The notes under the pieces were generated by a model. That model made no database searches. It saw nothing but the letters and a program-made list of their open reading frames with translations, and was not told the origin of the DNA. Position numbers and translations under genes: made by a program. From positions 372,001-436,000 of the forward strand of contig NZ_KB850055.1 of the NCBI RefSeq assembly GCF_000369505.1: a stretch of 64,000 bases of DNA, written 5' to 3'. Position 1 is the first letter of the stretch. Each line of letters begins with the position of its first letter. Of the stretch, positions 46,086 to 55,430 are shown piece by piece. The DNA comes from Acinetobacter sp. NIPH 298. Lineage in GTDB: Bacteria; Pseudomonadota; Gammaproteobacteria; Pseudomonadales; Moraxellaceae.

Positions 46086-46352
46086 TTTTAAATGGCTCTC
46101 TTGCGTAAATCTGTTCTTAACGGCATATTCAAGCCTATAATTTATAAATGAATAAGCTTGTAATGCTTGTACTGTTCATCATTTTTCTATATTGAAGTTT
46201 TGGTTAATCAGCAAATATAACGATGAGGCTTGATCTTGATGCTCAATGCTATGCTGAACCAATCAGTAAATGAGAGAACCACTTTGAAATAGTTACTCAA
46301 CGCGTAAAGCGTTTCAAAGTTGACAAGCATATGGCGTATAAGGGGAATGGAA

Positions 46353-46847
46353 ATGTATTTTTTATCTAGAATCTGGGCTGAATTAAGTGCTGTTTTTTAT
46401 ACGATCCTATTGGTTTTTGGCTCATCATCACTCTATGCCAAAACACCCACGTTTCAGGATTATCCTGCGAAAAAGTACGCAGGAGAAAATCAACCTTTAA
46501 AACTTAATCCACATAGCCAAAAATACCGAACTTTATTTAAAGAGATGTCCAAACAAAAACCAAATTTTGCAGGGCATTATGTTATGGACACGGTTGGTTG
46601 CGGTGGGGGATGTAGCTTTGCTTTAGCCTATAATGCCAAAACTGGGCAGAGCTTTATTTTGCCTGATACCTTTGCTGATTGTTATAGTGAACAGAAAGGC
46701 TTTACCCAAAATGATATTGTTTACCAAAAAGACAGTCGTTTGGTCATAGCTGTGGGGAGTCGCTATGGTAATCAAGAAGTTTGTGAAACCGTGTATTACC
46801 AAGTGGATAATGATCGTTTTCAACAAATTTCAAAACAATTGAGATAA
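46353..46847 (+). CDS. Small exported protein of unknown function
   Basis: From ATG 46353 (AGGGGAA about 6 bases upstream) it encodes 164 residues with a signal peptide (cleavage near SSSLYAKTP). The mature domain includes PNFAGHYVMDTVGCGGGCSF, a pattern I recall from small periplasmic hypothetical proteins, and four Cys residues (GCGGGCSF, FADCYSE, EVCETVYY), so disulfides are likely. The gene is monocistronic and converges on the Tim44-domain gene. No function can be assigned. Confidence 0.7.
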   Translation: MYFLSRIWAELSAVFYTILLVFGSSSLYAKTPTFQDYPAKKYAGENQPLKLNPHSQKYRTLFKEMSKQKPNFAGHYVMDTVGCGGGCSFALAYNAKTGQSFILPDTFADCYSEQKGFTQNDIVYQKDSRLVIAVGSRYGNQEVCETVYYQVDNDRFQQISKQLR

Positions 46848-46929
46848 GAAGCAAGATACTTATATAGAAAGGAATACGTTGCTTTTGGCTTAGTATGTTC
46901 TATCTTCTTTTAGATTAAAATGGGCAAAA

Positions 46930-46958
46930 AAATGGCTACTCTAAAGTAGCCATTTTTT
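46930..46958. terminator. Bidirectional terminator
   Basis: AAATGGCTACT (46930-46940), loop CTAA, AGTAGCCATTT (46945-46955), flanked by an A run before and a T run after. It sits between two converging genes. Confidence 0.85.
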
Positions 46959-46970
46959 ATTTATTAGGTT

Positions 46971-47975
46971 TTAAGCTTGTTGAATGCCTGCAACAACCCA
47001 ATCTTGTTGTGAGCCAGCAGGTTTAACAAAGTGCCAAATTTCAGTAAATGGCTGTGGCAAGCTATTCAGATCTTCGCTCACAGTACCCGTAAAACGAACG
47101 CTGACAACGTATTGACCATTTTCAGTTGAACTTTCGACCACCATTGCATTGAGGTTGCTAAATTCAGCCACATCTTGATCTTGGTTGGCCATAATGTCGC
47201 TATACATCGAGTTGTAAAGCTCTGGTGATAAATAACGACGAATTTCTTCGATATTATTAGCGTTGTTCACTGATTGGATGTGGTTAAAGCGTTGACGTGC
47301 AGTACGCAAGAATGCCGCCGGTTCAGTACCATCTGGCAGTTGATTGCCATTGCTGGTCGAAGCACTACCAAATGGTGCTTGAGTTGGAGCATTGCCGAAC
47401 GGTGCTTGAGTCGCAGCACCACCACCAACTGATTGACCAAAGATATTGGTGTTGTCACCTGTTTGGCGAGCAGTTGGTTGTGATGTTGTTTGACGGCTAA
47501 AATTATTTCGACCGCTATTGTTCGGAGCGTACGGATTATCTGCTGCTAATTTTTTTTTTGCGCCTAATCTGCGGAACACAAAGAAGGCGGCGGCTGCTGC
47601 AAGTAGAACCCAAATCCAACTAGGAAGCCCTTGTTTCTCCTCCTCGGCTGCAACAGCTTGTTGTTCTGTTTGAGCTGGATCTTTATCATCTGCCATTGCG
47701 TTTGCTGCAACGGCACCTAATGCTGCGCCAGCGACACCTGCGGCAACCATACCACCGACACCAGGACCTGCTTTTTGAGGTGCAGCAGTCGGAGCGGCTT
47801 GTTGTTGTGCTGGTGGAGTCGCTTGGCGAGGTTGTTGATAAGACTGGCTAGATGAGTTAGATCTGCTCATACCATGACTCTTTCCGCCGCCTGCACGTTT
47901 CGCTTCTGCGAGTGGTGCAGCAACCAAGGTTGCCATTAATAAAGCGGCCATCAAGCCACGCTGGTGTACTTGCAT
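46971..47975 (-). CDS. Tim44-like domain membrane protein
   Basis: The 334-residue envelope protein has a signal peptide (cleavage near PLAEAKRAGG), a Gln/Pro/Ala/Gly-rich stretch (about 30-115), a membrane helix (about 121-139, SWIWVLLAAAAAFFVF), another low-complexity linker, and a C-terminal Tim44/MBA1-type domain (about 215-330, with AFLRTARQRFNHIQ and the EIWHFVKP strand). Bacterial members are often annotated as Tim44-like with unknown role. The fold suggests binding of a membrane-associated partner. It is monocistronic, upstream of radA in the opposite order. Confidence 0.85.
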   Translation of the reverse strand: MQVHQRGLMAALLMATLVAAPLAEAKRAGGGKSHGMSRSNSSSQSYQQPRQATPPAQQQAAPTAAPQKAGPGVGGMVAAGVAGAALGAVAANAMADDKDPAQTEQQAVAAEEEKQGLPSWIWVLLAAAAAFFVFRRLGAKKKLAADNPYAPNNSGRNNFSRQTTSQPTARQTGDNTNIFGQSVGGGAATQAPFGNAPTQAPFGSASTSNGNQLPDGTEPAAFLRTARQRFNHIQSVNNANNIEEIRRYLSPELYNSMYSDIMANQDQDVAEFSNLNAMVVESSTENGQYVVSVRFTGTVSEDLNSLPQPFTEIWHFVKPAGSQQDWVVAGIQQA

Positions 47976-48059
47976 CGAAAATCCCTATTTAGTTCCAATT
48001 AGTAAGTGTATTTATGCAGGCATTTGCACTGAATTTCAACTAGAAAAGCATATTTTTTA

Positions 48060-49448
48060 TTACAATTCATCACTGAGCTGCATTGCTTCCGTTAATGCCT
48101 CATGTAATCGTGCTACAGCAATCACTTGGATACCTTCAATTGGTTTTTGTGGTGCGTTGCCTCGAGGTAAAATCACATATTTAAAACCATGTTTAGCGGC
48201 TTCTTTTAAACGTTCCTGACCATTTGGCACTGGGCGGATTTCACCTGATAGCCCAACTTCGCCAAAAACAGCCAATTGTTGAGGTAAGGCTTTGCCACGT
48301 AAGCTGGATGCGCAGGCAAGTAGAACCGCAAGGTCAGAACCTGTCTCGGTGATTTTTAAGCCACCGACCACATTGATGTAAACGTCTTGACCAGCAGTTT
48401 GAACCCCGCCGTGTCGATGCATGACTGCAAGCAACATATTTAAACGGTTTTGTTCTAAACCTAGTGCGACACGACGAGGTTGACCATGTGCATCATCGAC
48501 TAAGGCTTGAACTTCAACTAGGAGTGGGCGAGTACCTTCACGGCTGATCATCACAATTGAACCCGGGATGGCTTCATCATAACGGCTCAGGAAAATTGCC
48601 GATGGATTGGCGACTTCACGTAGACCTTTATCGGTCATTGCAAAGACCCCAAGTTCGTTGACTGCACCAAAACGGTTCTTCACTGCACGAATCATGCGAT
48701 AACGTGAGTCAGATTGACCTTCAAAATAGAGCACGCAATCGACCATGTGTTCTAAAACACGAGGACCAGCCAGCGCACCTTCTTTGGTGACATGGCCTAC
48801 GAGAAACAAAGCAGTGCCGCTATTTTTGGCGTAACGGGTGAGTAATGCAGCTGATTCTCGAATTTGTGAGACGCCACCAGGTGCTGATTGTAAGGTTTCG
48901 GTATATAAGGTTTGAATGGAGTCCAATATGGCAACAGCAGGACGCACTTGTGCTAAAACATCACAGATACGCTCAACACAGGTTTCAGCCATGACTTTGA
49001 GTTGATCGGTAGGCAAATCTAAACGTTGCGCCCGCAATGCAACTTGAGAAAGTGATTCTTCGCCAGTGATATAGAGTGCTGAGCTTTTTTTGCTGGCCAT
49101 GTGGGTGGCAGTTTGCAGCAAGATGGTGGACTTACCAATCCCCGGATCACCACCAATCAAGACCACTGAACCAGTGACTAAGCCACCACCTAAAACACGA
49201 TCAAACTCACTCACGCCTGTAGCTAAGCGGGTTTCATTGGAAACGGAGACTTGATTTAAGGTGGTAATGCTTGCTGCTTGACCTGCATATCCACCGCCCA
49301 TTTTGGGTTGACTACGATGAGTGACGCTCGGTTCTATGCGGATTTCAGTGAGACAATTCCATTCACCGCATTCGGTACATTGCCCAGCCCATTTCGGATG
49401 ATCTGCGCCACATTGTTCACAACGGTAAATAGTTTTAATTTTTGCCAT
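48060..49448 (-). CDS. radA: RadA/Sms, DNA repair and recombination ATPase
   Basis: Branch-migration helicase in recombination and natural transformation, the latter relevant to competent Acinetobacter. The 462 residues contain the N-terminal four-Cys zinc finger (CEQCGADHPKW, CTECGEW), a RecA-like core with Walker A GGDPGIGKST, the RadA-specific KNRFG motif and a C-terminal Lon-like domain (GDVYINVVGGLKI-like VYINVVGGLKI, FGEVGLSGEIRPV). It is transcribed alone. Confidence 0.97.
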   Translation of the reverse strand: MAKIKTIYRCEQCGADHPKWAGQCTECGEWNCLTEIRIEPSVTHRSQPKMGGGYAGQAASITTLNQVSVSNETRLATGVSEFDRVLGGGLVTGSVVLIGGDPGIGKSTILLQTATHMASKKSSALYITGEESLSQVALRAQRLDLPTDQLKVMAETCVERICDVLAQVRPAVAILDSIQTLYTETLQSAPGGVSQIRESAALLTRYAKNSGTALFLVGHVTKEGALAGPRVLEHMVDCVLYFEGQSDSRYRMIRAVKNRFGAVNELGVFAMTDKGLREVANPSAIFLSRYDEAIPGSIVMISREGTRPLLVEVQALVDDAHGQPRRVALGLEQNRLNMLLAVMHRHGGVQTAGQDVYINVVGGLKITETGSDLAVLLACASSLRGKALPQQLAVFGEVGLSGEIRPVPNGQERLKEAAKHGFKYVILPRGNAPQKPIEGIQVIAVARLHEALTEAMQLSDEL

Positions 49449-49750
49449 ATTTAAAATTGAAAATTTTCTGTAAATTAGTTAAAAAGTAAAGTAATTACGA
49501 AAACATTGCGCCAATCGTATTTCTCTTAATAAGGATGAAGAGAAAAGGGCGATTTTCGTAACTCACTGGTTAAAGGGAAGTGCTCAGCAAAATAACATGA
49601 TATAAGACTTTTACAAGTAAGATACAGTGTGTTTTTGAGTTAATATACTTGTTCAGTTCACTTTTTCCATGGACGGTTTTGAGCATTTGTTCAATTCTTG
49701 GCATGATACTCCGGTTGATTGGCATAGATATTGCTGATGCTCAAGCAAAT

Positions 49751-49776
49751 GGAAATATAACGGTTGTTATATTTCC
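49751..49776 (+). promoter_or_regulatory. Hairpin in the leader of the sodium/alanine symporter gene
   Basis: GGAAATATAAC (49751-49761) and GTTATATTTCC (49766-49776) form a perfect 11-base stem with a GGTT loop, 26 bases before the ATG and just before the AAAAAAGGT ribosome site. It could be an operator palindrome or an RNA stem controlling translation. The remaining gap back to radA (from 49449) shows no other recognisable element. Confidence 0.5.
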
Positions 49777-49802
49777 AATTTTAATAAAAAAGGTTGATAT
49801 AT

Positions 49803-51311
49803 ATGAGTGCAGCAGAAATTGTTAATTGGGTAAATGGCATTATCTGGAGCCCCGCGCTAATCTATTTATGTTTAGGTGCAGGTTTATTTTTCTCTATTCT
49901 TACGCGTTTTGTCCAAGTACGACAGCTTAAGGAGATGGGAAGGCTATTAATTAAAGGAACATCCTCTTCACAGGGTATTTCATCATTTCAGGCATTATCC
50001 GTTTCACTTTCTGGTCGTGTTGGTGTAGGTAACATTGCTGGGGTTGCCGCAGCGATTGGTTTTGGTGGTCCGGGTGCTGTATTTTGGATGTGGGTGGTTG
50101 CATTTTTAGGTGCAAGTACCGCTTATGTCGAATCGACTTTAGGTCAAATTTATAAAGTTGAATATCAAGGACAGTATCGTGGTGGTCCCGCTTTTTATTT
50201 TGATAAAGGTTTAGGGCAACGTTGGTTAGGTGTTCTCTTTGCGATTGCTGCGATTATCTCCTGTGGTTTGTTCTTGCCGGGCATTCAAGCGAATGCGGTT
50301 GGAAATGCATTTACGCAAATTACAGGTGACGGTGCCATTGTTTTTGGCAATGTCGGTGCTTATAAGTTGTTGGCACTTGTTATCATTGTCACGTTATTAT
50401 CGGTCATTATTTTTGGTGGTATTAAACGTATCGCTCGATTTGCCCAGTTTGTTGTACCATTTATGGCACTGGGCTATATTATCATGGCGTTAGTGATCAT
50501 TTTTATGAACATTCAGGAACTTCCGGGTGTGGTTAAAATGATTTTTGCTGATGCTTTTTCACCAATGGCGGGTATCGGTGCTGCGATTGGTTGGGGAGTA
50601 AAACGTGGTGTTTACTCAAATGAAGCAGGTCAAGGTACAGGCCCTCATGCAGCAGCAGCGGCTGAAGTTCAACATCCAGCACAGCAAGGTTTAGTACAGT
50701 CTTTCTCTGTCTATGTTGATACTTTATTTGTTTGTTCAGCGACCGCGTTCATGATCTTGATTACGGGGATGTATAACGTTCAAGGTACTTTAGAAGCAGG
50801 TCAATTTATTGTGCAAAATGTCGGTGCTTCTGTTGAAATTGGTTCACCAGCATTCACTCAAATGGCTGTAAGTACGGTCTTTGGTGGTTTTGGTCAAATC
50901 TTTGTCGCACTCGCGGTTTTCTTCTTTGCTTTCACGACAATTATTGCCTACTACTATATTGCTGAAACCAATATTACTTATCTCAGCTATATCACCAAAA
51001 CACCTTCATTAATGTTCCTGACTAAGTGTTTCATTCTTTCAGCCGTTATTTATGGTGTGATTAGTGCGACGGGTTATATTTGGGGAATTGGTGATATCGG
51101 TGTTGGTCTAATGGCATGGATTAATATCATTGGTATTATCATGACCTATTTCATTTGGAAACCAACCATCAAGGCACTCAACGATTACGAGCAACAACAA
51201 AAAGCAGGCGTGACCAAGTTTACTTTTGATCCAGTCAAACTCGGAATTCGTAATGCAACATTCTGGGAAGATCGTTTGAAGAAAGAAAAAGAACAAGAAC
51301 AAAAAAAATGA
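49803..51311 (+). CDS. Sodium:alanine/glycine symporter (AGCS family)
   Basis: Inner-membrane amino acid importer of 502 residues with about 10-11 membrane helices. AGCS marks are SVSLSGRVGVGNIAGVAAAI near the N terminus, GGPGAVFWMW, and GWGVKRGVYSNEAGQGTGPHA in the middle. The C terminus is a charged tail ending in a Lys/Glu run. The ATG at 49803 has AAAAAGGT 8 bases upstream; a TTG three codons earlier is less likely. Monocistronic, closed by a strong terminator. Confidence 0.92.
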   Translation: MSAAEIVNWVNGIIWSPALIYLCLGAGLFFSILTRFVQVRQLKEMGRLLIKGTSSSQGISSFQALSVSLSGRVGVGNIAGVAAAIGFGGPGAVFWMWVVAFLGASTAYVESTLGQIYKVEYQGQYRGGPAFYFDKGLGQRWLGVLFAIAAIISCGLFLPGIQANAVGNAFTQITGDGAIVFGNVGAYKLLALVIIVTLLSVIIFGGIKRIARFAQFVVPFMALGYIIMALVIIFMNIQELPGVVKMIFADAFSPMAGIGAAIGWGVKRGVYSNEAGQGTGPHAAAAAEVQHPAQQGLVQSFSVYVDTLFVCSATAFMILITGMYNVQGTLEAGQFIVQNVGASVEIGSPAFTQMAVSTVFGGFGQIFVALAVFFFAFTTIIAYYYIAETNITYLSYITKTPSLMFLTKCFILSAVIYGVISATGYIWGIGDIGVGLMAWINIIGIIMTYFIWKPTIKALNDYEQQQKAGVTKFTFDPVKLGIRNATFWEDRLKKEKEQEQKK

Positions 51312-51340
51312 TCTAGTTTTCTCTAGTTAAATATCGCCCA

Positions 51341-51377
51341 ACATAAAAAAACAGCCCTTGTGGCTGTTTTTTTATGT
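51341..51377. terminator. Strong terminator after the symporter gene
   Basis: A 16-base perfect stem ACATAAAAAAACAGCC (51341-51356) / GGCTGTTTTTTTATGT (51362-51377) with a CTTGT loop and T run. Confidence 0.9.
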
Positions 51378-51441
51378 TTAGACTTTAGCCTATCGATTGA
51401 TCACGCTATACTGCTGCGAATTGTAAAAGTTAGGTGCTCAG

Positions 51442-51681
51442 ATGCGTCCAGTCATTTGTTCTATCAGTGTGTTGTTGAGTTGTGTTGTATTAAGCGCATG
51501 TGGTCAGTCGGGTGCATTGCAACTTCCTTCTGATCCAAATCATGATAAGCGTGCAAAATACCTGCTTTATAAAAATGAAGCATCTACAGCCAAAGTATCA
51601 TCTGATCTAAATAAGGATGAAGCGAAAGCGGAAAGCCAAGCAACATTATCAACGACTGAATCACAACCAACGTCACCTTAA
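51442..51681 (+). CDS. lptM: LptM-like small lipoprotein
   Basis: The 79-residue lipoprotein has a signal peptide ending in the lipobox LSAC (lipid Cys at residue 20), followed by GQSGALQLPSD, which matches the LptM/YifL pattern Cys-Gly-x-x-Gly-x-Leu. LptM in E. coli helps assemble the LptD/LptE lipopolysaccharide translocon. As in E. coli it stands just upstream of diaminopimelate/lysine genes and xerC. The C-terminal half is Ser/Thr/Ala/Lys-rich and disordered. The stop lies 22 bases before lysA. Confidence 0.82.
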   Translation: MRPVICSISVLLSCVVLSACGQSGALQLPSDPNHDKRAKYLLYKNEASTAKVSSDLNKDEAKAESQATLSTTESQPTSP

Positions 51682-51703
51682 GTTTGTAAACAAGGACATT
51701 TTC

Positions 51704-52954
51704 ATGAGTTTCACGCGCATTAATGGAGTATTGCATGCTGAGCAATGTTCATTAGATCAGCTCGCACAGCAATTCGGCACACCTTTATATGTTTATTCAA
51801 AAGCGACTTTGGAGAAGCATTATTTGGATATGCATCGTGCTTTTGATTTTATTGATCATCAAATCTGTTTTGCGGTGAAATCAAACTCAAATATCGCTGT
51901 TCTCAATGTCTTGGCGAAACTCGGCGCTGGTTTTGATATCGTGACGGGCGGTGAGTTGGCGCGTGTGCTTGCAGCAGGCGGTGAGCCATCAAAAATCGTA
52001 TTCTCTGGTTTGGGTAAATCTGAAGCAGATATTGAAAAAGCTTTAAATGTCGGTATTGCGTGCTTCAATGTTGAATCTTATGCCGAGCTTGATCGGATTC
52101 AAAAAGTTGCGGCTAAATTAGGGAAAAAAGCCCCGATTTCTTTGCGTGTCAATCCTGATGTCGATGCTAAAACCCATCCTTATATTTCAACGGGTTTGAA
52201 AGAAAATAAGTTTGGTATTCCGAGCGATACCGTAAATGAAACTTATCAATATGCAGCGTCACTTCCGAACTTAGAGATCGTCGGGATTGATTGTCATATC
52301 GGTTCTCAATTGACTGAGACCAAGCCTTTTGTGGATGCACTTGATCGTGTGATGTTGATGATCGAGCAGTTGAAAAGCCTAGGTATCACCCTAAAACATA
52401 TTGATATTGGTGGTGGTTTGGGTGTTTGTTATAAAGATGAAATACCGCCTACTGTTGCAGAATATGCCAATGCACTGCGACCTGCTTTAGAACAGTTAGG
52501 TTTAAAAGTATATATGGAGCCGGGTCGTAGTATTTCTGCCAATGCGGGTGCATTACTGACTAAAGTTGATTTACTCAAACCAACCAATCATCGTAATTTC
52601 GCCATTATTGATGCGGCAATGAATGATTTAATTCGCCCAGCTTTGTATGAAGCATGGATGGATATTCAGTCCGTAAACCCGAATGCCGATGTTGAAACTA
52701 AAACTTGGGATTTAGTGGGCGCCATTTGTGAAACAGGTGATTTTCTAGGTAAAGCGCGTGATTTGGCATTGCAGGAAAATGATGTATTAGCGGTATTAGG
52801 TGCTGGCGCATACGGTTTCGTAATGAGCTCAAACTACAATAGCCGCGGTCGTGCTGCTGAAGTTATGGTCAATGGTGATCAAGCCTATTTAATTCGTGAA
52901 CGTGAAACAATAGAATCACTCTGGGAAAGAGAGCATTTGTTACCTGAGGAGTAA
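51704..52954 (+). CDS. lysA: LysA, diaminopimelate decarboxylase
   Basis: PLP enzyme making L-lysine from meso-diaminopimelate, the last step of the pathway. From ATG 51704 (AAGGA upstream) it has 416 residues. The PLP Lys is residue 59 in CFAVKSNSN. HIGSQ, the glycine-rich IDIGGGLGV loop, EPGRS and the CETGD active-site Cys motif follow. A longer frame starting at 51617 would overlap lptM and is not credible. dapF follows with a ribosome site inside the lysA end. Confidence 0.97.
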   Translation: MSFTRINGVLHAEQCSLDQLAQQFGTPLYVYSKATLEKHYLDMHRAFDFIDHQICFAVKSNSNIAVLNVLAKLGAGFDIVTGGELARVLAAGGEPSKIVFSGLGKSEADIEKALNVGIACFNVESYAELDRIQKVAAKLGKKAPISLRVNPDVDAKTHPYISTGLKENKFGIPSDTVNETYQYAASLPNLEIVGIDCHIGSQLTETKPFVDALDRVMLMIEQLKSLGITLKHIDIGGGLGVCYKDEIPPTVAEYANALRPALEQLGLKVYMEPGRSISANAGALLTKVDLLKPTNHRNFAIIDAAMNDLIRPALYEAWMDIQSVNPNADVETKTWDLVGAICETGDFLGKARDLALQENDVLAVLGAGAYGFVMSSNYNSRGRAAEVMVNGDQAYLIRERETIESLWEREHLLPEE

Positions 52955-52960
52955 ATGGGG

Positions 52961-53815
52961 ATGTATTTAGAATTTACCAAAATGCATGGTCTAGGCAATG
53001 ACTTTATGGTTGTTGACTTGATTACCCAGCGCGCTTATTTAGATACCGTGACGATTCAGCGTTTAGCAGATCGCCATTTTGGTGTGGGTTTTGATCAACT
53101 TTTAATTGTTGAGCCACCTGATTTTCCAGATGTGGATTTCAAATATCGTATTTTTAATGCGGATGGTTCTGAAGTAGAGCAGTGTGGTAATGGTGTGCGT
53201 TGTTTCGCACGCTTTGTACATGAACGTCGTTTAACCACGAAAACCAAAATTCGTGTGCAGACCAAAGCGGGTATTGTTGAGCCTGAGCTGGGTGCAAATG
53301 GTTTGGTTCGTGTGAATATGGGCTATCCGAAATTTCTACCACAAGAGATCCCATTTTTAACCGATGCACATGAAGATGCTGAAGGTCTTTATGCACTTGG
53401 TTTAGCCAACGATAAAAGTATCAACATTGATGTGGTGAATATGGGTAATCCCCATGCCGTAACCATTGTTCCTGATGTGCTGACTGCTGATGTTGCAGGG
53501 ATGGGGCCTCAAGTCGAATCTCATGTTCGCTTTCCGCAACGTGTCAATGCTGGGTTTATGCAAATCCTAGATGAAAAACATGTACGTTTACGTGTGTTCG
53601 AGCGTGGTGTTGGTGAAACTTTAGCCTGTGGAACAGGGGCGTGTGCAGCAGCGGTGAGTGGTATGCGCCGTGGTCTACTTGCCAATGAAGTTGAGGTTCA
53701 GCTTGCGGGTGGAAAGTTACATATCGCGTGGCGTGAGGGAGATGTGGTTTGGATGACAGGTCCAACCACACATGTCTATGACGCACGGTTAGATTTAAGA
53801 TATTTTCAAGGTTAA
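52961..53815 (+). CDS. dapF: DapF, diaminopimelate epimerase
   Basis: Converts LL- to meso-diaminopimelate for lysine and peptidoglycan. The two catalytic Cys residues are in place: C75 (EQCGNGVR) and C223 (LACGTGACA). The N terminus [15 protein letters not shown] is typical. ATG 52961 has AGGAG 9 bases upstream and gives 284 residues; ATG 52955, directly after the lysA stop, is only 3 bases from that site. Cotranscribed with lysA and closed by a terminator. Confidence 0.96.
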   Translation: MYLEFTKMHGLGNDFMVVDLITQRAYLDTVTIQRLADRHFGVGFDQLLIVEPPDFPDVDFKYRIFNADGSEVEQCGNGVRCFARFVHERRLTTKTKIRVQTKAGIVEPELGANGLVRVNMGYPKFLPQEIPFLTDAHEDAEGLYALGLANDKSINIDVVNMGNPHAVTIVPDVLTADVAGMGPQVESHVRFPQRVNAGFMQILDEKHVRLRVFERGVGETLACGTGACAAAVSGMRRGLLANEVEVQLAGGKLHIAWREGDVVWMTGPTTHVYDARLDLRYFQG

Positions 53816-53817
53816 CC

Positions 53818-53849
53818 AAAAAGAGCACCAGATGATGGTGCTTTTTTGT
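53818..53849 (+). terminator. Terminator after dapF
   Basis: AAAAAGAGCACCA (53818-53830), loop GATGA, TGGTGCTTTTTT (53836-53847). Strong stem with a T run. Confidence 0.88.
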
Positions 53850-53872
53850 TTTAGGCTCATACAAAGTTGCTT

Positions 53873-54478
53873 ATGAATAAAATTATCTTTTTACCCGGTG
53901 CTTCTGGTGATCTGAGCTTTTGGCAGCCTGTCAGTGACTTATTGCCAAGCACTTATACTAAAGAAATTATCGGTTATCCGGGATTTGGCAGTGTTGAAGC
54001 GAATCATGACTTAACAAGTTTTGATGAACTGATTGATTATGTCGTTGGTCAAATACAACAAGAATGTATTATCGTCGCTCAATCGATGGGCGGTATTTTT
54101 GCTGTGGCTGCGGCATTAACGAAACCTGAACTGGTAAAAGGATTGGTTTTGGTTGCGACATCTGGTGGTATTCCACTGGAACCTTTTGATGTACAAAATT
54201 GGAGAGAAGGATATCGTCAGCATTATTTACAATATCCTGATTGGTTTGTGACCACCAATATCAATTTTGAAGCTGAATTGGGTTTAATCAAAAACGACGT
54301 ATTGTTGTTGTGGGGAGACCAAGATCCCTTGAGTCCACCTACTGTCGGAGAATATCTAAGTCATTGTTTTTCACATGCTGAATTGCATATTATTCATGGC
54401 GGTGGTCACCAGTTTGCGCATACACATGCACAAATTGTTGCTGAGCATATCCATCATTATTTGAACAGCATTTTATAG
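53873..54478 (+). CDS. Alpha/beta hydrolase
   Basis: Small cytosolic hydrolase, 201 residues. It starts MNKIIFLPGASGDLSFW, with the nucleophile elbow AQSMGG (Ser), a candidate acid in LLLWGDQDPLSPP (Asp) and the catalytic His in HGGGHQFAH. The substrate cannot be deduced. It converges on the LysE-type gene with only 2 bases between the stop codons. Confidence 0.85.
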   Translation: MNKIIFLPGASGDLSFWQPVSDLLPSTYTKEIIGYPGFGSVEANHDLTSFDELIDYVVGQIQQECIIVAQSMGGIFAVAAALTKPELVKGLVLVATSGGIPLEPFDVQNWREGYRQHYLQYPDWFVTTNINFEAELGLIKNDVLLLWGDQDPLSPPTVGEYLSHCFSHAELHIIHGGGHQFAHTHAQIVAEHIHHYLNSIL

Positions 54479-54480
54479 TT

Positions 54481-55092
54481 TTAACGTTTACTCAACGCGA
54501 GTTTTAGCGCAAACAGAATAAAAATACTGCCTGTGATTCGGTCCATGTAGCGAATAAATTTTGGTTGTTTTAAGTAATGCGATACGGATTGCATGGCAGA
54601 AATTAGAAACATAGACCAGATAAACCCGATGAACACATGAATCATGACCAATCCCATTGTCCACGCAATCGGTGAGGCCGAATGTGGAATGAACTGAGGA
54701 AGGAATGAAATATAAAAAATACCGACTTTAGGATTGAGCAAATTTCCGAAAAAACCTTTGATAAACCAGTTTTGATTTGATGTGGCACTCGGTGCGCTTG
54801 TAAGTTCTGCTCTAGGTTTTAAGATCATATTGAGTCCAAGCCATGCGAGATAAGCGGCACCGATCCATTTTAAAACATCAAAGGCTAGATCGGAGGTCAT
54901 CAACAAAGCCCCTAAACCACAAGCGACGATTACACCCCAAGCAATACAACCCAAATTAATCCCTAAAGCGGCTTGAAATGCTTTTGCTTTACCTTCGAGT
55001 GTTGCTGTACGAATAATCAAGGTCGTATCAAGACCCGGAGTAATGGTGAGTAATGTAATAGCGATTAGATAAGGGATTAGAATTGTTGTCAT
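54481..55092 (-). CDS. LysE/RhtB-family amino acid exporter
   Basis: Inner-membrane exporter of 203 residues with about six membrane helices. Family pattern: LTITPGLDTTLIIRTA near the N terminus, AFQAALGINLGC, and GFFGNLLNPKVGIFYISFLPQF in the middle. RhtB-type proteins export threonine, homoserine, lysine and relatives. It lies close to lysA/dapF but is on the opposite strand, so a link with lysine export is only a guess. Confidence 0.88.
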   Translation of the reverse strand: MTTILIPYLIAITLLTITPGLDTTLIIRTATLEGKAKAFQAALGINLGCIAWGVIVACGLGALLMTSDLAFDVLKWIGAAYLAWLGLNMILKPRAELTSAPSATSNQNWFIKGFFGNLLNPKVGIFYISFLPQFIPHSASPIAWTMGLVMIHVFIGFIWSMFLISAMQSVSHYLKQPKFIRYMDRITGSIFILFALKLALSKR

Positions 55093-55132
55093 TATGCTAA
55101 GCTTAAAATATAAAACTTGAAATTTATTGTAT

Positions 55133-55270
55133 TACAACCCTGTGCAAGAGCAAAGCACTGCTTTGATCGCAGCGTAAGGCGAAGTTCGAGGACAGGGACA
55201 TTTTACTTGCGGAACGTTGTTCCTCATACTACGTTATCTTGCGAAACAGTGTTTCTCATCATTTAGAATG
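55133..55270. repeat. Cluster of palindromic repeat cores upstream of xerC
   Basis: Two relatives of the part A hairpin seen near 38 kb lie in tandem: CTTGCGGAACGTTGTTCCTCA (about 55212-55232) and CTTGCGAAACAGTGTTTCTCA (about 55249-55269). A third small palindrome, GCAAAGCACTGCTTTG (55150-55165), precedes them. No part B is present. The cores have a GGAAC/GAAAC stem with a 3-4-base loop. Confidence 0.65.
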
Positions 55271-55322
55271 ACTAAATTTCGAAAAACATGCCTTGTACCA
55301 TCTAAAAAATCTTGCACCAAAA

Positions 55323-55348
55323 ATGGCTCTTGTCGCAATGAGAGCCAT
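55323..55348 (+). repeat. Inverted repeat in the xerC leader
   Basis: ATGGCTCT (55323-55330) pairs with AGAGCCAT (55341-55348), with a 10-base loop, followed 16 bases later by the dispersed 16-mer. It has no T run and may be part of the same dispersed element. Confidence 0.5.
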
Positions 55349-55364
55349 AGCGCGTAAGGTGAAA

Positions 55365-55380
55365 TGTCAACAGACCCTAA
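55365..55380 (+). repeat. Dispersed 16-mer (copy 2), upstream of xerC
   Basis: TGTCAACAGACCCTAA is identical to the copy at 10904-10919 upstream of hcp, and is preceded in both by an AGGTG-like context. It lies 50 bases before the xerC ATG. Confidence 0.5.
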
Positions 55381-55430
55381 TACATCACATAAAAAAATTG
55401 TTAGACTGTAGGCGTGATGAATTCAATAAC

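Noticed and set aside
49449..49800. Glycine riboswitch before the AGCS symporter gene
   Set aside because: The conserved glycine aptamer cores are not visible; only the simple palindrome at 49751-49776 is.
55293..55430. N-terminal extension of XerC
   Set aside because: The added residues are encoded by inverted repeat and dispersed repeat DNA; the family start is at 55431.
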